From: Petrosia ficiformis
Lineage: Eukaryota > Porifera > Demospongiae > Haplosclerida > Petrosiidae
Reading direction: 5' to 3'
Assembly: GCA_947044365.1 (NCBI GenBank)
Contig: OX345652.1
Coordinates: 2,808,940 to 2,872,939, forward strand
Length of the DNA: 64,000 nucleotides
Shown: piece after piece, positions 1-52,700 of the stretch
Layout: every line of letters starts with the position of its first letter
Numbering within the stretch: position 1 is the first letter of the stretch
The notes under the pieces: generated by a model
What the model saw: only the letters and a program-made list of their open reading frames with translations
The model's database searches: none
What the model was told of the DNA's origin: nothing
Position numbers and translations under genes: made by a program

Positions 1-3000
1 CTGTCAATTACAGCATAGAGAATTTAAGTTTAAGACTAGATAGTTATTATGATACAATTATACAATTCACTATGATCAGTTAAAGTGACTTTATATCCAC
101 TCTATTATAAGTCATAAGGATTTTACTTTAACGAATAATGAAGCAAAGAACAGAAAGGATAGTAATATAGAAGGTTGTGAACTTTTTCCAAGGTCAAGGT
201 GAACATGAGTAATGTTTGCATAAATGATTGACAGACTAACTATCATTAAAATAAGAAAATAAATTTCCAGAAATTTCTTTTGAAGTTCACAGAACAAGAT
301 CACAATCTCATTATCATAATTATATTAAAGTATTTATGTATACACTTCAAAACACTTGACTGCATTAAAATGGGCTAGTACAGTAACAGTTGCCTTTAGA
401 TGTTAATTTGATTAGAGTTTAGGGTTGGGTGACATTGACATTTACCACATGAAGTAAATATTCAAGTATTGCATAGATTATGTATTCTCAATGTCAGGTA
501 GTATATAATAGTTACTTCAAACAGTACAAACAGAACACAAACTGAACACAAACTGAAATTATAGACTTAGTTGCTGTTGTTTCTCCTCCTAATAGTCAGC
601 CTCAATAGCGTTTATGAAAGCTGAACTATGTATTATACGCATGTTATACTAGTAAAATGGCAATATTTAGTTTGCGATTTCACAATATTCTAAACAAGGT
701 GGCAATATAATTAATTGTGACACAAATAGTTGCAACATGGCAATATAATTTAATAATTGCTAAAACCTTATTAAGAGTTGTAGGGTAAATCATATAACTC
801 ATATAAGTAACTAGTATTAGTTTTGAAAAGAAGAGACATTACAAGAACAATAGAAAGATTGTTATCAAAGTGTCACTATGTTTTCACCTTAAATGTATGT
901 GTTCTGTATGAGTAAAGTTAATTGTGAAACAGTAGTTGAACTAAGACTATAAAGTGTAGGTATGACACACTGTCAGCCATAACACAAATTAAAAAAGAAA
1001 AAAGTTTTCCAGCAAATGACCTTAAAATTTGCAGTCTATTGTAAACCTCTTTTATTAGTAGGGGTATTGTGAGTTTCAGTTCGTATAATAATCTATAATG
1101 AAAATAGGCTAATAATGGGGTAATAACAAATAAGACTAGACTAGAATTATAACCAAAATATATTTGAGAAACTAGGTATATTGTAACTAACCATTTTACT
1201 ACATGTATATGCACAGCATAAACTGCACTACTTAAGCGAGTAAGCTGTATTGATAGATCTCACTCTTTATCATATCTAATCTCCTCCATATCCTATTCCT
1301 CCTGCTTCACACCTTTTCATTTCAGCACTATTCAATAATTTGCTTTTTGGATTCGCCTTACAATTAGACCATATACACCTTCACTCACCCACACAACATC
1401 CATTGAAGGTCAATAGCATTTCTTTCAACACACTAATAATACATTGAAGCACAAAACCCAAACAAACGCAATTATCAAATAATATACACACACTTTTTCC
1501 TATATACCCAAGGGAAAGCTGAAATTAAACAGGATATACAGTACCTTTAATTACATTTAATCAGATTCACGTTATCTAACCACATGGAAAATCAAATTCT
1601 TCACTACCTGGTATAACAAGTGATATAAAGATTAAAATTCCTGAAGATCGAATATTACACCCTTTTCTACAAACACCATGGCAATGGAATATATGTGAAA
1701 ATTAACATTACAAACAATACATTATTTCGTAATGCAGTTTCCTGTTGCAGAATTAGTAACCTGGCGGCAGACTAACTGGCAACACCTGTATAAATACCAG
1801 ACATAATTTGATCCGATGATCTCATTATTTATTCATGATCTAAATATAATTGCAACTCTTCAAAGTGTATCATCTTTCTAAATATTGGATACTATTAATT
1901 AGAATTATAATTTCTATTAGGTATTATTGTATTAGACCTTCAACATTGCTTTCGCACATATATATATATATAGTTATTGTGTTATTACTATATAACAGAC
2001 TTTGCTTTTACTTTTTAAAAATTATTATATTTTAAAACTTGAAAAGATGTTTTAAGAATACATACCCCGTGCAAGGGTGTAACTATAGGCATGAGAAAAC
2101 AAATTGAGACTATTCTAAACAGATAACAAGATAGCAAAAGAATTACGAATATTATGAACTGCATTACCTTCTGGAAGGTACATGTATGCATATGTTCTTA
2201 CATGACTAATTTCAAGTTTAAAACTTGTTTTCCAAACTGTTTGCATGAAAAGACAGAGGGGGATGTACAGAAGCAATCACTTAACCACTTGCACATACAC
2301 GTGCTGTGTGTGTGTGTACATGTGGTTGCAACAATATCTGATGGAAGTACGTACGTATGTTATTTGTTTACATTTTACACTGTCTACATGTAATAGGAGT
2401 AAGGACATAATAATCATTATAACTAATCATGTACTTATCACTGTCACATTTACTCTTAATCACTTTTATAATTATCATTTCACACTTTGATTACATCACA
2501 CACACTAAATTACAATATACATGTATATACCACTAAAGTACATTTCCACAACAACTTTATTTTGGAGAGGACACTGCACTTTATTTCACCATAGAAACCC
2601 AAACAATTCCATATCAGTAAAGAATGGCTTCACCACAAACATGTACTAATTAACTGACCCACCCAAGTACTATTTTAAAACACAGTGCAGTCATGAGTGT
2701 TTTAAGCGAGTTATTGTCAATCTCATGACACTACTGTTCTTGAGGAGCTACATTAGTAGAGGTGAGCAAAGTGTGTAATAAGTAACTTAATGCTGATGTG
2801 TTTTCTGCAATCTGATTGGCCATAAGTCACATGATCAGCAATAATACAAACTAATATACAATACCATAATTACATACACTATCATTATATTTATTATAAT
2901 ATTTACTATAATTATCATGTTTGTGTTTACAGTACATGTATTGATAGCAATACAGAATCAGAAAATGAACTTGGTATGAATGGCCACTATTAATACAATG

Positions 3001-3324
3001 TATCTCCTAAAAGGTCAACCCCTTTTTAAATGCTTAAGTAAAAATCCATACATACATGTATATGATTTTAGAAAGCAAAAATGCTAAGTACAAATTCAAT
3101 AGTGCTTGAACACAACTAGGATCCTTTTCAGCTGTTACTGTATATCTTGAAATTTAGGTGATCTTTGTTCTGTCTTATAACTTTGAGCATGTTGATACAG
3201 GGAGCTTATGAGCAACAAAATTAAAAAGGAACATTCAACTGTAATTACCAAACCATCTAGAGAGTTCCTAATATTTTAATAAATAAACAATCTGGGAAGT
3301 TAAATGCGCCTTTGTGGCTTCAAC

Positions 3325-3545
3325 ATGAAAGGTCATCACATTGACCTCAGAAAAACTTTAGTTTGGAAGAACCAACAATATTTTTACCTACACCTATAAC
3401 TACTATCTTTCCCATTCTTTTTCAAATTTCAATCTATTGCTGCACTATCGAGTTATATTACAAACCTTATGACATTAAACTATACACTATACCTGTTACC
3501 ACATATAAAGTCTAAGTTTGAGCTCATCGTGAATGTGAACAGAAC
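3325..3545 (+). repeat. Dispersed repeat family B, copy 1
   Basis: About 220 bp beginning near AAAGGTCATCACATTGACC and ending near ATCGTGAATGTGAACAGA. The same ordered blocks (TTTGGAAGGACCAACAAT, ATTGAGTTATA, CTTATGACATTAAACTATAC) recur at about 8540-8760, 25725-25955, 41825-42010 and 50995-51235, and inverted at about 14040-14180. There is no coding capacity. It is probably a short non-autonomous element, class unknown. Confidence 0.7.
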
Positions 3546-4199
3546 TCTTCCTGATATTAAATTGTGCTTTAAGGCTTATTCTTTTAAGCAATACTTAACT
3601 TTAATAAATCAAGCAAAGTGCTCAGATTAAACTTGTACTATATACCATTATTGAGGGACTGAAAGAACTACAGAATGAATACACATTTAGGAGTAATTAC
3701 AGAGCTTTATATAGATACTATCGTTACAATGAGTATAGTATTTTAGATGGGATATTTTATTGTGGGATAGAAATATGGTTACTTAACCTTTGATGGTTTC
3801 ATTATCACCATGGAGAGAATGATATCACAAGTATGGGGATGACATAAACTAGATGACTTTATACTGACTGATATCAAAATATCAGAATATCAAAGCATGA
3901 TTAGTATGATAAAGATTATACAGAACGCTAGCCAGACATTTGGGGATATATCAACCCATGATGAATAATACATGTGCATTTCTGTCTACTGAACTGCTAA
4001 CTAATATCATACATAGCGTTATGTATTGATAATGATGGTCTAGAGTCTAGACACAAAGGTAGAACTTTGGAGATGATATAAACCAGAGGATGAAATCATC
4101 CATTTTTTATTACTAATATCACAGCATTATGTACTGATAATGATGGTCTAGTATATAAAACTAGGAAGATAACTATAAGCCAGATGATAAAATCATGGC

Positions 4200-4237
4200 C
4201 CATAAGCCCATCCCTATGATTGCTTTCCCAGGGTTTG

Positions 4238-4324
<87 letters not shown>

Positions 4325-4700
4325 GTTAATGGGCATGGTGCATAAATGAACACGTGTTTGAGCTACAAACCAACAGGAAGACTCAGGAAGAATATAAAAC
4401 TGCAAATGATACCATTAGCTGTTGTATATAGCAGAGAAATAGTACAAAGATGATGCAAGAATCTTTAACAAATAAATATAATCAGTTGTTTAGTTTCAGA
4501 CATGAGGAAGTCATCATTTTGGAGTACTTCAGTTTCATCAAAGATCTGTGTACTTAGACTGCAGTTACATTTACTTCTTCAGGTAGCAGTTTTCAAGTAC
4601 ACAAAACGTAGAGATACTAGTGACCAGTGATTGATATGTAGTCGTTGCAAAGCAGTCATAGGGATACTTTTTTCTAAATAATATCTTGTTAATTACAATG
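4200..4700 (+). repeat. Dispersed repeat family A, copy 1
   Basis: The element opens with CCCTATGATTGCTTTCC, runs through an AT microsatellite and continues with TTAATGGGCATGGTGCATAA, GAGCTACAAACCAACAGGAAG and TAGGGATACTTTTT. Related copies lie at about 17965-18320, 21245-21480, 41340-41580 and 44020-44200. No ORF is conserved between copies. Confidence 0.6.
4241..4321. repeat. (AT)n microsatellite
   Basis: About 80 bp of uninterrupted TA dinucleotides embedded in a family A repeat. Confidence 0.95.
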
Positions 4701-5485
4701 ATTATCATAGCAGTATGTAATGATAATGATGGTGTAGTACATACAGTTAGAACTTTTTCGGCCATATAAACCGGAAAATATAATCATCCATTTTTTATTA
4801 CTAATACAATGATTATCATAGCGTTATGTAGTGATAATGGTGGTCTAGTACATAAACTTAGAACTTTGGAGATAATGTAAACCAGAAGACTGAAATCATC
4901 TCCTTTTTATTACAAATGATAATGATGGTCTAATATATATAACTAGAGCTTTGGGGGCCATATAAACCAGCGAATTAAATCATCCTTTTGTACTACTAAT
5001 ATATCATAGTGTTGTGCAATGATATGATATAATTATGAAATTAGATGATATAAACTAGAGGATTAAATCATCCTGTTTGAAGTACTAATATTTCATAGAC
5101 AAATCAAAACCAGAGGATGACAAGAGCATTATTATACTAGACAGGTGATATTTACTGATGTCTACTGCATCTCAATAGGCATGGCTAGACTTCTGGGGAT
5201 GAAGCACATCACATCTTTTTTTGACATACTAAAATCCAGTGTATAAAGCTGACTGACCTTTTTGGTTATTAAAACCAGATTATGAAATCATCTGTCTGCT
5301 TTATTTCATGATAATGAATGTGCAGGAAACTCGACTGCTTCACACCAAGTTAAGGAGGATCTTGTTATTTTAAAGCACAGATACACACGGCAACCAAGAC
5401 CAATCAAGCAACGTGCAACTGGGAAGTTGCTTATATATATACTATATATATATAACACAAATTACAGATTATCTCATGGACTCAC

Positions 5486-5875
5486 CATTTCATTAGAGGT
5501 CCCTGCAGTGTCTTTTCGGTCTTCTGATTTCTGATGCTGTTGTGCTGTACTATTCATTGAAGTATTGGATGTTTGGGTGGAGTGATTTGAAGAGGCCAAC
5601 CCCACACAAGCTGTGGTCCCTTGCTCTTGTCTCACAGTATCCATGTACTTTCTAGCAAGAAAATCAGTTCTTTGTGATTCGATACTGGCCTCAAAGGCTG
5701 CTGCAGCTCTACGACGGGTAGAACAGTCACGATGATGTTCCTTAAACTCTCTCAGAGTGTGTTGCAGTGAGTTTCCAAGTAAGTAATTCAAACCTTTATG
5801 GTGGTTTACACCTCCTCTAAACGAACTGTCGATAACCTCTCTACCAGAGGTCCCTCTAGAGACAACTCGCATCAT
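5486..5875 (-). CDS. Unrecognised coding exon, 130 residues, probably first exon of a gene
   Basis: The frame opens at 5875 with two consecutive ATG codons, preceded in frame by TGA, so the start is well placed. The product is polar and basic, with a stretch near residues 38-60 that includes LREFKEHHRDC and TRRRAAAAFEAS, and then a Ser/Thr/Gln-rich tail. The frame meets a consensus donor, ATG|gtgagt, right after residue 130. If it is not spliced, it ends three codons later at a TGA (5474-5476), with an AATAAA on the minus strand at 5305-5300. So it is either the first coding exon of a gene running off to the left or a complete 133-residue single-exon gene. I do not recognise the family. It starts 654 bp downstream of the AFF stop codon, in the same orientation. 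Base composition is richer and less repetitive than its surroundings, which favours real coding. Confidence 0.55.
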
Positions 5876-6528
5876 ACCTCAACTGCAAGCTCACCACTTT
5901 GATATACAAACTCTTTTATATTAAAGTCACTTGTTGACAAGAATAAAAAAATAGGGAGGAGACGGGAATAATACTTTGATGACTACCACATTGTGGGCTG
6001 ATTAATTTTAATAATTATACGTTATACTTTGAACTGGTTACCGGTTTATTATCCAGGTTGATGTATCTTACAGTACTAATGGCCAAATAAATTTTCCATG
6101 TTGCCTCATAAGTATTCACAGATCATCTTATATATATAATGTGTGAATAATAATTTTTATTAATTTTTCTTTGCAAGATTCATTTTTATGCATGTATAAA
6201 TTATTATTATTTTATTATAATGCAAGATTATACAAACATTGTAACATAACTATTATTTTACAAAAACGTTAAGAAATACAAAATCTGACGATAACAAGGT
6301 AATGGAATACAACAGAAGAAATTAATTATAAATTCAATATTGGTGACGATAATAAATTCACTTTATCTTATAACTTGAAGGTCATGATTATAGTACTAAA
6401 TATAACATTGAAATGATCACTAAGTTTTGCAATTTCTGCAAAGTATTTAAATCGTATGAATGCAAGAAATTTCAAGTGGAGAAGTGCCATTTCATTAACA
6501 TGTATTGTGTGCAGTTTAAGTTCCAGTC
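5876..6528 (-). other. Intergenic spacer with AFF 3' UTR
   Basis: This lies between the AFF stop and the next minus-strand start. Minus-strand AATAAA signals lie at 6216-6211, 6161-6156 and 6050-6045. The first is 313 bases after the stop and is the nearest candidate poly(A) signal. A TATA-like run (CTTTAATATAAAAGAG, minus strand, near 5915-5930) sits about 45 bases upstream of the next ATG. Confidence 0.5.
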
Positions 6529-46177
<39,649 letters not shown>

Positions 46178-46880
46178 GCTGTCAAAACAAACCCACCAAA
46201 ACCACTGACAGCTGTATAATTATCGTTTGAACTCTTCAAACAATCAACAGCAAGATGCTCTGATGAGATCGTGATAAGTATGTGCAGAGTTTCTCAGTCG
46301 ATCCTAGAGATGTCATGGACGTTTTATGAGTGTGATTCTATCATCAGGAAGGAAGCGTCGGTTCTAACAGAGTTGAGTCTACTCCCGGAATCGAGAAGTT
46401 CAATAATAATGAATAATCAGTACGGGGTATGCCCCTTTCATTTCAAGGCTAGCTTATTATTCAAGCGTCATTTGTTACCGTAGTAACCATATGCCTTTAG
46501 CTTTGTTGTTAACATGTTATGTTGTTAATTTTGACAACAAAGGTATCATGATTATAATTATCATTATAATAAAATAGTGAAGTAATTAGTAGATAAACAG
46601 ACATGCTAAGTGTTTAATAATTATTAATTTTAAAGTGGATCTAGCAGATGAGGCAAAATTTTATTTTTTAAACTCCTCAATTTTCAATGTAATTATGAAG
46701 GCACAGTAAACCAACCTATAAAGTTTATGCTTAGGTTTAGTTTCTTCAGATTTCAGACTTGACTTTAGAGGAAAGTAGTCTGAATATTAATAATACAATT
46801 ATTATGGGCGGGGTTTATAATGAGTTTTTGATCTTTGGCATGACGCAATCTCTGTCGATATAAACTAAGGATCTGTTAAT
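46178..46880. promoter_or_regulatory. Divergent AFF / FAXDC2 promoter region
   Basis: 703 bp separate the two start codons, which face away from each other. The half next to AFF (46178-46490) has more CG dinucleotides than the introns and is probably AFF 5' UTR. Nearer FAXDC2 there is a GC box, GGGCGGGG, at 46806-46813 and TGACGCAAT at 46841-46849, which resembles a C/EBP-ATF composite site. No clear TATA box is placed for either gene. The sites are read by eye and untested. Confidence 0.5.
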
Positions 46881-49732
46881 ATGCAGACAGTAAGTTATGT
46901 ATATATATATATACATATACATACATATATATATATATTAAAAGCTTTATAACAAAAGACAGAAAGAATTGTAATCACAAATTATAAGTGATTGATTTCA
47001 TTATCTTATCCTACTGATCCATCTTCCCCTTATTATTAGTCAGACAACTCCCTGGCATCTATACTCCTTTGTGGCTATAAAGTATTCCCATAATATGTAT
47101 ATATAATGTTTCTTTAAGTCAAGTACTTGTAAAAGCTCGTATATATATTCTTCAATGCTCCCAACTATCCTATTACATTATATTTTAGTGATAATACTGT
47201 CCATGCAAATTTATTATCATTCGTCCGTTGTGTGAGTAAGACCTAAACTAGAACATGTTGATGAAGAAATGATCGTCGTGTTTCATGATGATGCAAGTTT
47301 GCTAACCTTCCCTAGTACAGTGGCATTCTAATGAGAGAAGGTTTTGTTGAGTCCACAATTGGCAACACGAACTTCACCAGCATATTGACACTACTGATTT
47401 CTCAAAAATAGTGTGAGACCCATCCCCTTGGTTATACAAATCGGAATAGTCTTTGTTTCTACTTCATACCATGGGATACTAAGATCTCTTTGATACTATA
47501 GATCGAGGAGCGTCCATCTGTAGACCCAGGTTGTCATTTTATTCTGAAAACTTATTAGAAACTTTAAATGTGATTTATTTAAACAATTGTGCAGTCAGAA
47601 TCTGGATTCTGGAAGTATATATTTCATTTGGAAATTTCTTTGCAGCTTCACTATTCATAAACTCATATTGTATGTATTTATCTAAAACATTCTTCAATGC
47701 ATATAATGAGTTACAAACTCATGCAGTTATGGTGTCTTTTTCAAATTTAGCTGAAGGAGAAGTTTATTGGAGCTTATGAAGCAGCTACAAAGGGTGTCTT
47801 CATTATTGCAACTTCTTTTATTATTCTCATTGCTATTCGAAACTCATTGATATGGTCAGTGGATTAGTGCACACAACACATACAGTACATGTGTGTATAG
47901 TGTACTTATAGTTGCTATACCCCATACAATATGTCATATCTTGATCCTCTTTACATCTACCTTCATTATATTATATCTTTCACCATATATGGCATTACAT
48001 GGTGGGTGCATTAACCATATTCCAATGGGAAATCAAAGTCATCTATTCACATAATTGAATGTATGAATATACATAATAGTTAAGTGTCTTGAAAAAGCTC
48101 GAGTCATTGCATATTAGAGACCTTGGATTAGGCTGGATTTGAAATTGTAAATTGAATGACAAGAATCACAAGATGTATATAAATAATAAGTACAGATGTT
48201 AAGGCTAGTGATGCACCGATAATCAGATCGTAATCATAATTATGATCCTGAAATAAATGAGTGTATAACTGTTCATGACATGTTACTGAACTTAGTCACA
48301 GTATGGCTTTGATCCTCTTGCAGAACAATAGGTTTCTATTGGATTGATCATGAGCTATATTCTACTTTTGTGACTACTCTGTCTTCAGACTTTTAAACGT
48401 GGATAAATGAGTAAAGTATAGACCCACAGGATCGGTTCTTGATCTTCATTATTCCACAGGCTATTTAATGATATATATAGCACATTCCTTACTGTTGACA
48501 AAAAGCATAAAACAATTTACCAGACTTCCTTTTTCCTTTGGGTACGAGACTAAAATAAAATAGTAATTTATGTTAACAAATAATTAGTAACGATTATTAA
48601 TAAGTTTTTCTGGACAGTCAAATTTCATCAAGGGATAACTGATATCTGAAGTTCATTTCTAGCCCTGGGTACAGCACATTTTAATAGTAATTTTAACAAT
48701 TATCATGATAATCACTTCAATGGAAAATGAACAGCCCTAACATCATAATTATTACATTTATATATTTTAATGAACATAGATGACATCATTAGTAGAAAAT
48801 TTGTATGCATTAATTACATTTAGGCATCTTGAACAGTTCTGGGGAGCATCCAAAGCTTTCTGGTCTGAACGATGGGCTTCCGTTTACTTGTTATTTGATG
48901 AGAATGATTTCCTGATATATGTACTAGGTAGGTAATGTATATTTAGTAATTTGTGGTACAATAGCCATTCCATTCAAGAAAACATCTTTCTGTTACATGT
49001 AACTCATCTGATGATATTGTACACATGCTCCATTTCTCAAGTATTTTGAAATTTTCGTTCGCTTAAACATGTACATGTACATGTATATCTACATGTACAT
49101 GTACATTTACATGTATACATGTAAATGTACATGTACATGTAGATATACATGTACATCTACATGTATATCTACACATACATTTACATGTATAATATACATG
49201 TAAATGCACATGTAGATATACATGTTTAAGCGAACAAATAATTATAAATGTGAATGTACATGTACATGTAGATACATGTGTATATAAATTTTATATTAAC
49301 ATGCATATCTATATGTACATCTACATATACATCTACATGCACAGCTACACGTATATCTACATATACATCTACATGTATATGTAGATGTACATTCACATGT
49401 ACATATAATTTCACTTTTAAAGTGCCTTCCAATTTTACACAATTAAGTTTTATGGAAAATGCCTTAAACTCATAATGGTAGTCAATTGGTTGTGTTAAGT
49501 GTCCATATTTAAAATATAATGTTTTTTTTTCTGTAAACTAACTCTAAAAACAAGATATATGAAGAAAAAAGGTAACTCTATGAGTGCCTTATGGTTGTCA
49601 TCATTCAGTAATCATGCCTGAAACACAACAAACTATTATAATTATTATTTCAACTAAATTACGAGAAAGTAGACATAATTATAAATAAAAGTGGTCATTA
49701 TTGTCATACTAAAAACTATAATTGTTAATGAA

Positions 49733-49785
<53 letters not shown>

Positions 49786-52700
49786 CTAATTGGTGTTATT
49801 AATCTTGTAAATAGGAAAATGATACTGAATGTCCATGTGGTCATGTGAATGTCATCTATCTGTTTATTTTTGTCTAATCTGCCATCCTTCCTGATCCCAA
49901 ATGTTTTACTGGTAGTGATTATAGCATACTGCTACCCATGTATATATGTAATGTATGTATGTACATATACATCTATATGTACATGTACAGTATACATTAT
50001 GTGTGCCTATACGTACATCTGTGGATGTTACTTAGTAAGTTAGTATGTTTTTATAATAAATTTTTGTGCCAGATATAGTGTAACATTCCCAAGTAATTGG
50101 TTATGACCACAAGAGAGCATTGAATTTCAATTATACTATAAAGAAATTACAAAAGAATTCACAGAAATAATTATTTGCAAGCAAATTAGATTTATGTTAA
50201 TAAAATTAACATTGTTTTATTAGGCCCATCCTCCAATAAGTAGCCACTTGACCTACCATAAGAAACCAGTAAAACCTGTCTACTTTATTCATTTAATAAC
50301 CAGTAGTTATTAAATAAAGGTGTGGTCTGGCATTATACAATGTCATGTAAATATATAAAATATTAATGGATATCAAAACCAAAAAAGCACACAAACAAGA
50401 TTGGGATGGTACCTTAGCAACAAAATTAAACTAATCACTTCCATATAACAAGTTAACAACCCTACATACGTACATGTAATTAAGTATAAAAGGAAAACAG
50501 TAAATATATGCGCATTTTAAGTGGTTGTGTTTTTTGAAATTTATGGGAACAAACAAAGTCTCACTATGAAGTTTAGTATGAACTGGCCCTGTTCAGTGTA
50601 GAGAAAGCATGGACCTGTGGGATCATAGACTTTGGGTCCTACTCATTTTGATTTACATAAAGATAATTCTGGTGTATTGTTTATCTCTTGATTAATCTGA
50701 AATGATCTCCATACAGGAACTCAAATGTTTGGATTCTTAGTGTTTGCAATATCTAACAGTTTCTTTGCTGTTCTTGATCTAACTGGAAAACCTGAATTCC
50801 TTATTAAATACAAGATACAAGAAGACAAAAATGTTCCTGTAAGTTACAATCCCAACTTGTCTGTTTGTTTCATTCCTATCCATTCTACCCATCCATTTAT
50901 CCATCCTACATGTACATGTACATATGCATATAATACATGTACATGTATATGTTTTACTAAGTAAAGCATACACATGTACATGTACTTGAGGCAAAAGGTC
51001 ATCACATTGACATCAGAAAATGGTTTGTAACAAGTTTTTGAAGGACCAACAATCATTTCACCTTCACTATTTTCATATTATTATTCTTCCCATACTTTTT
51101 TGTGTTTAGAAAGTTTCAATCCATTGCTTCATTATTGAGTTGCAGTATAATGATGTATTAATCTTATGGCATTAAACTATACATTATAGTACATCACATC
51201 TTAGGTCATTGTGAATGTGAACAGACTTTAATCTAATACAGGTCTATAGCAATAAAATTAGCATAGTTATTGTTAATATATTGTTAATATAAACTTGGTA
51301 ACCCCAATACTATTTGTAATGAGAAACTAGATATACACATGTACTGATGTACTACATGTACATGTACATGTATAACTACATGTAAAACAAATTATTAATT
51401 CATGTGTTCATCTCACTGGTACATATGCTAGTGTAATAATTAGTGATAATGTATAAGAACAGGATTGAGCTTGTAATTAATGTATTCCTTTGACATGTGG
51501 ACTACAAAGTACAATAATTGTATTTTGTCTCAGAATTCTTGTCACACACTGATGGTTGTTATTGCTACACTAAATGCAATTGATATTGCTACAACCTGTA
51601 TGTTAAATGAAACTGTTTCTGCTATGCAAAATTAAGTTGCCTATTATGTGTGTTATGAACTGTCTATGATGATACTGTATTAATTAATAGTTCATGTTAT
51701 TACAACTACTGACTGTCCTTACATTGTACTACTAATGACTGTTCCTACTTCCTACATTGTACTACTAATGACTGTCCTTACATTGTACTACTAATGACTG
51801 TTCCTACTTCCTACATTGTACTACTAATGACTGTCCTTACATTGTACTACTAATGACTGTTACTACATTGTACTACTAATGCCTGTCCCTACATTGTACT
51901 ACTAATGACTGTCCCTACATTGTACTACTAATGACTGTTCTTACATTTTACTACTAGTGACTGTCCCTACATTGTACTACTAATGACTGTCCCTACTTCC
52001 TACATTGTACTACTAATGACTGTCCCTACATTGTACTACTAATGACTGTTCCTACTTCCTACATTGTACTACTAATGACTGTCCTTACATTGTACTACTA
52101 ATGACTGTTACTACATTGTACTACTAATGCCTGTCCCTACATTGTACTACTAATGACTGTCCTTACATTGTACTACTAATGACTGTTCTTACATTTTACT
52201 ACTAATGACTGTCCCTACATTGTACTACTAATGACTGTTCCTACTTCCTACATTGTACTACTAATGACTGTCCTACATTGTACTACTAATGACTGTCCCT
52301 ACATTGTACTACTAATGACTGTCCTTACATTGTACTACTAATGACTGTCCCTACATTGTACTACTAATGACTGTTCTTACATTTTACTACTAATGACTGT
52401 CCCTACATTGTACTACTAATGACTGTTCCTACTTCCTACATTGTACTACTAATGACTGTTCCTACTTCCTACATTGTACTACTAATGACTGTCCTACATT
52501 GTACTACTAATGACTGTCCCTACATTGTACTACTAATGACTGTCCCTACATTGTACTACTAATGACTGTCCTTACATTGTACTACTAATGACTGTCCCTA
52601 CATTGTACTACTAATGACTGTCCTTACATTGTACTACTAATGACTGTCCCTACATTGTACTACTAATGACTGTCCTTACATTGTACTACTAATGACTGTT

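Larger units (their letters stand above)
3970..5115 (+). repeat. Degenerate ~110-bp tandem repeat
   Basis: Blocks such as GATAATGATGGTCTAGTA, TAGAACTTTGGAGAT, TATAAACCAGAGGATGAAAT and CATCCTTTTTATTACTAAT recur in the same order near 4010, 4130, 4690, 4800, 4910 and 5000. The array is interrupted by the AT microsatellite and a family A repeat. Units differ by substitutions and small indels. Confidence 0.65.
1..5485. other. Left flank without a supportable gene
   Basis: This stretch is AT-rich and stop-rich in all frames, and I could not assign an exon to it with confidence. It holds a dispersed repeat at 3325-3545, a degenerate tandem repeat at about 3970-5115, an AT microsatellite at 4241-4321 and another dispersed repeat from about 4200. 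It may be intron of the minus-strand gene whose exon lies at 5486-5875, since that exon ends in a good donor site. Confidence 0.5.
46890..50716 (+). other. FAXDC2 introns 1 to 3
   Basis: Intron 1 (46890-47750) has TA runs near 46898-46940. Intron 2 (47855-48823) shows nothing distinct. Intron 3 (48928-50716) holds the large foldback at 49057-49235, a further ACATGT/TAGATGT cluster to 49420 and an AAT microsatellite at 49733-49784. Confidence 0.65.

Noticed and set aside
1386..1440. Possible minus-strand 44-nt exon (CVERNAIDLQWMLCG) with a gtgagt donor
   Set aside because: It has a consensus donor, but the acceptor has a weak pyrimidine tract and nothing links it to the exon at 5486-5875. It is too short to support by itself.
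46271..46483. 70-residue plus-strand frame upstream of AFF
   Set aside because: It lies antisense in the likely AFF 5' UTR and promoter, and shows no family resemblance or splice context.
47216..47540. Stretch that looks like decayed coding sequence (EHVDEEMIVVFHDDAS)
   Set aside because: Stops follow within a few dozen codons and I could not match it to any family. It lies in FAXDC2 intron 1.
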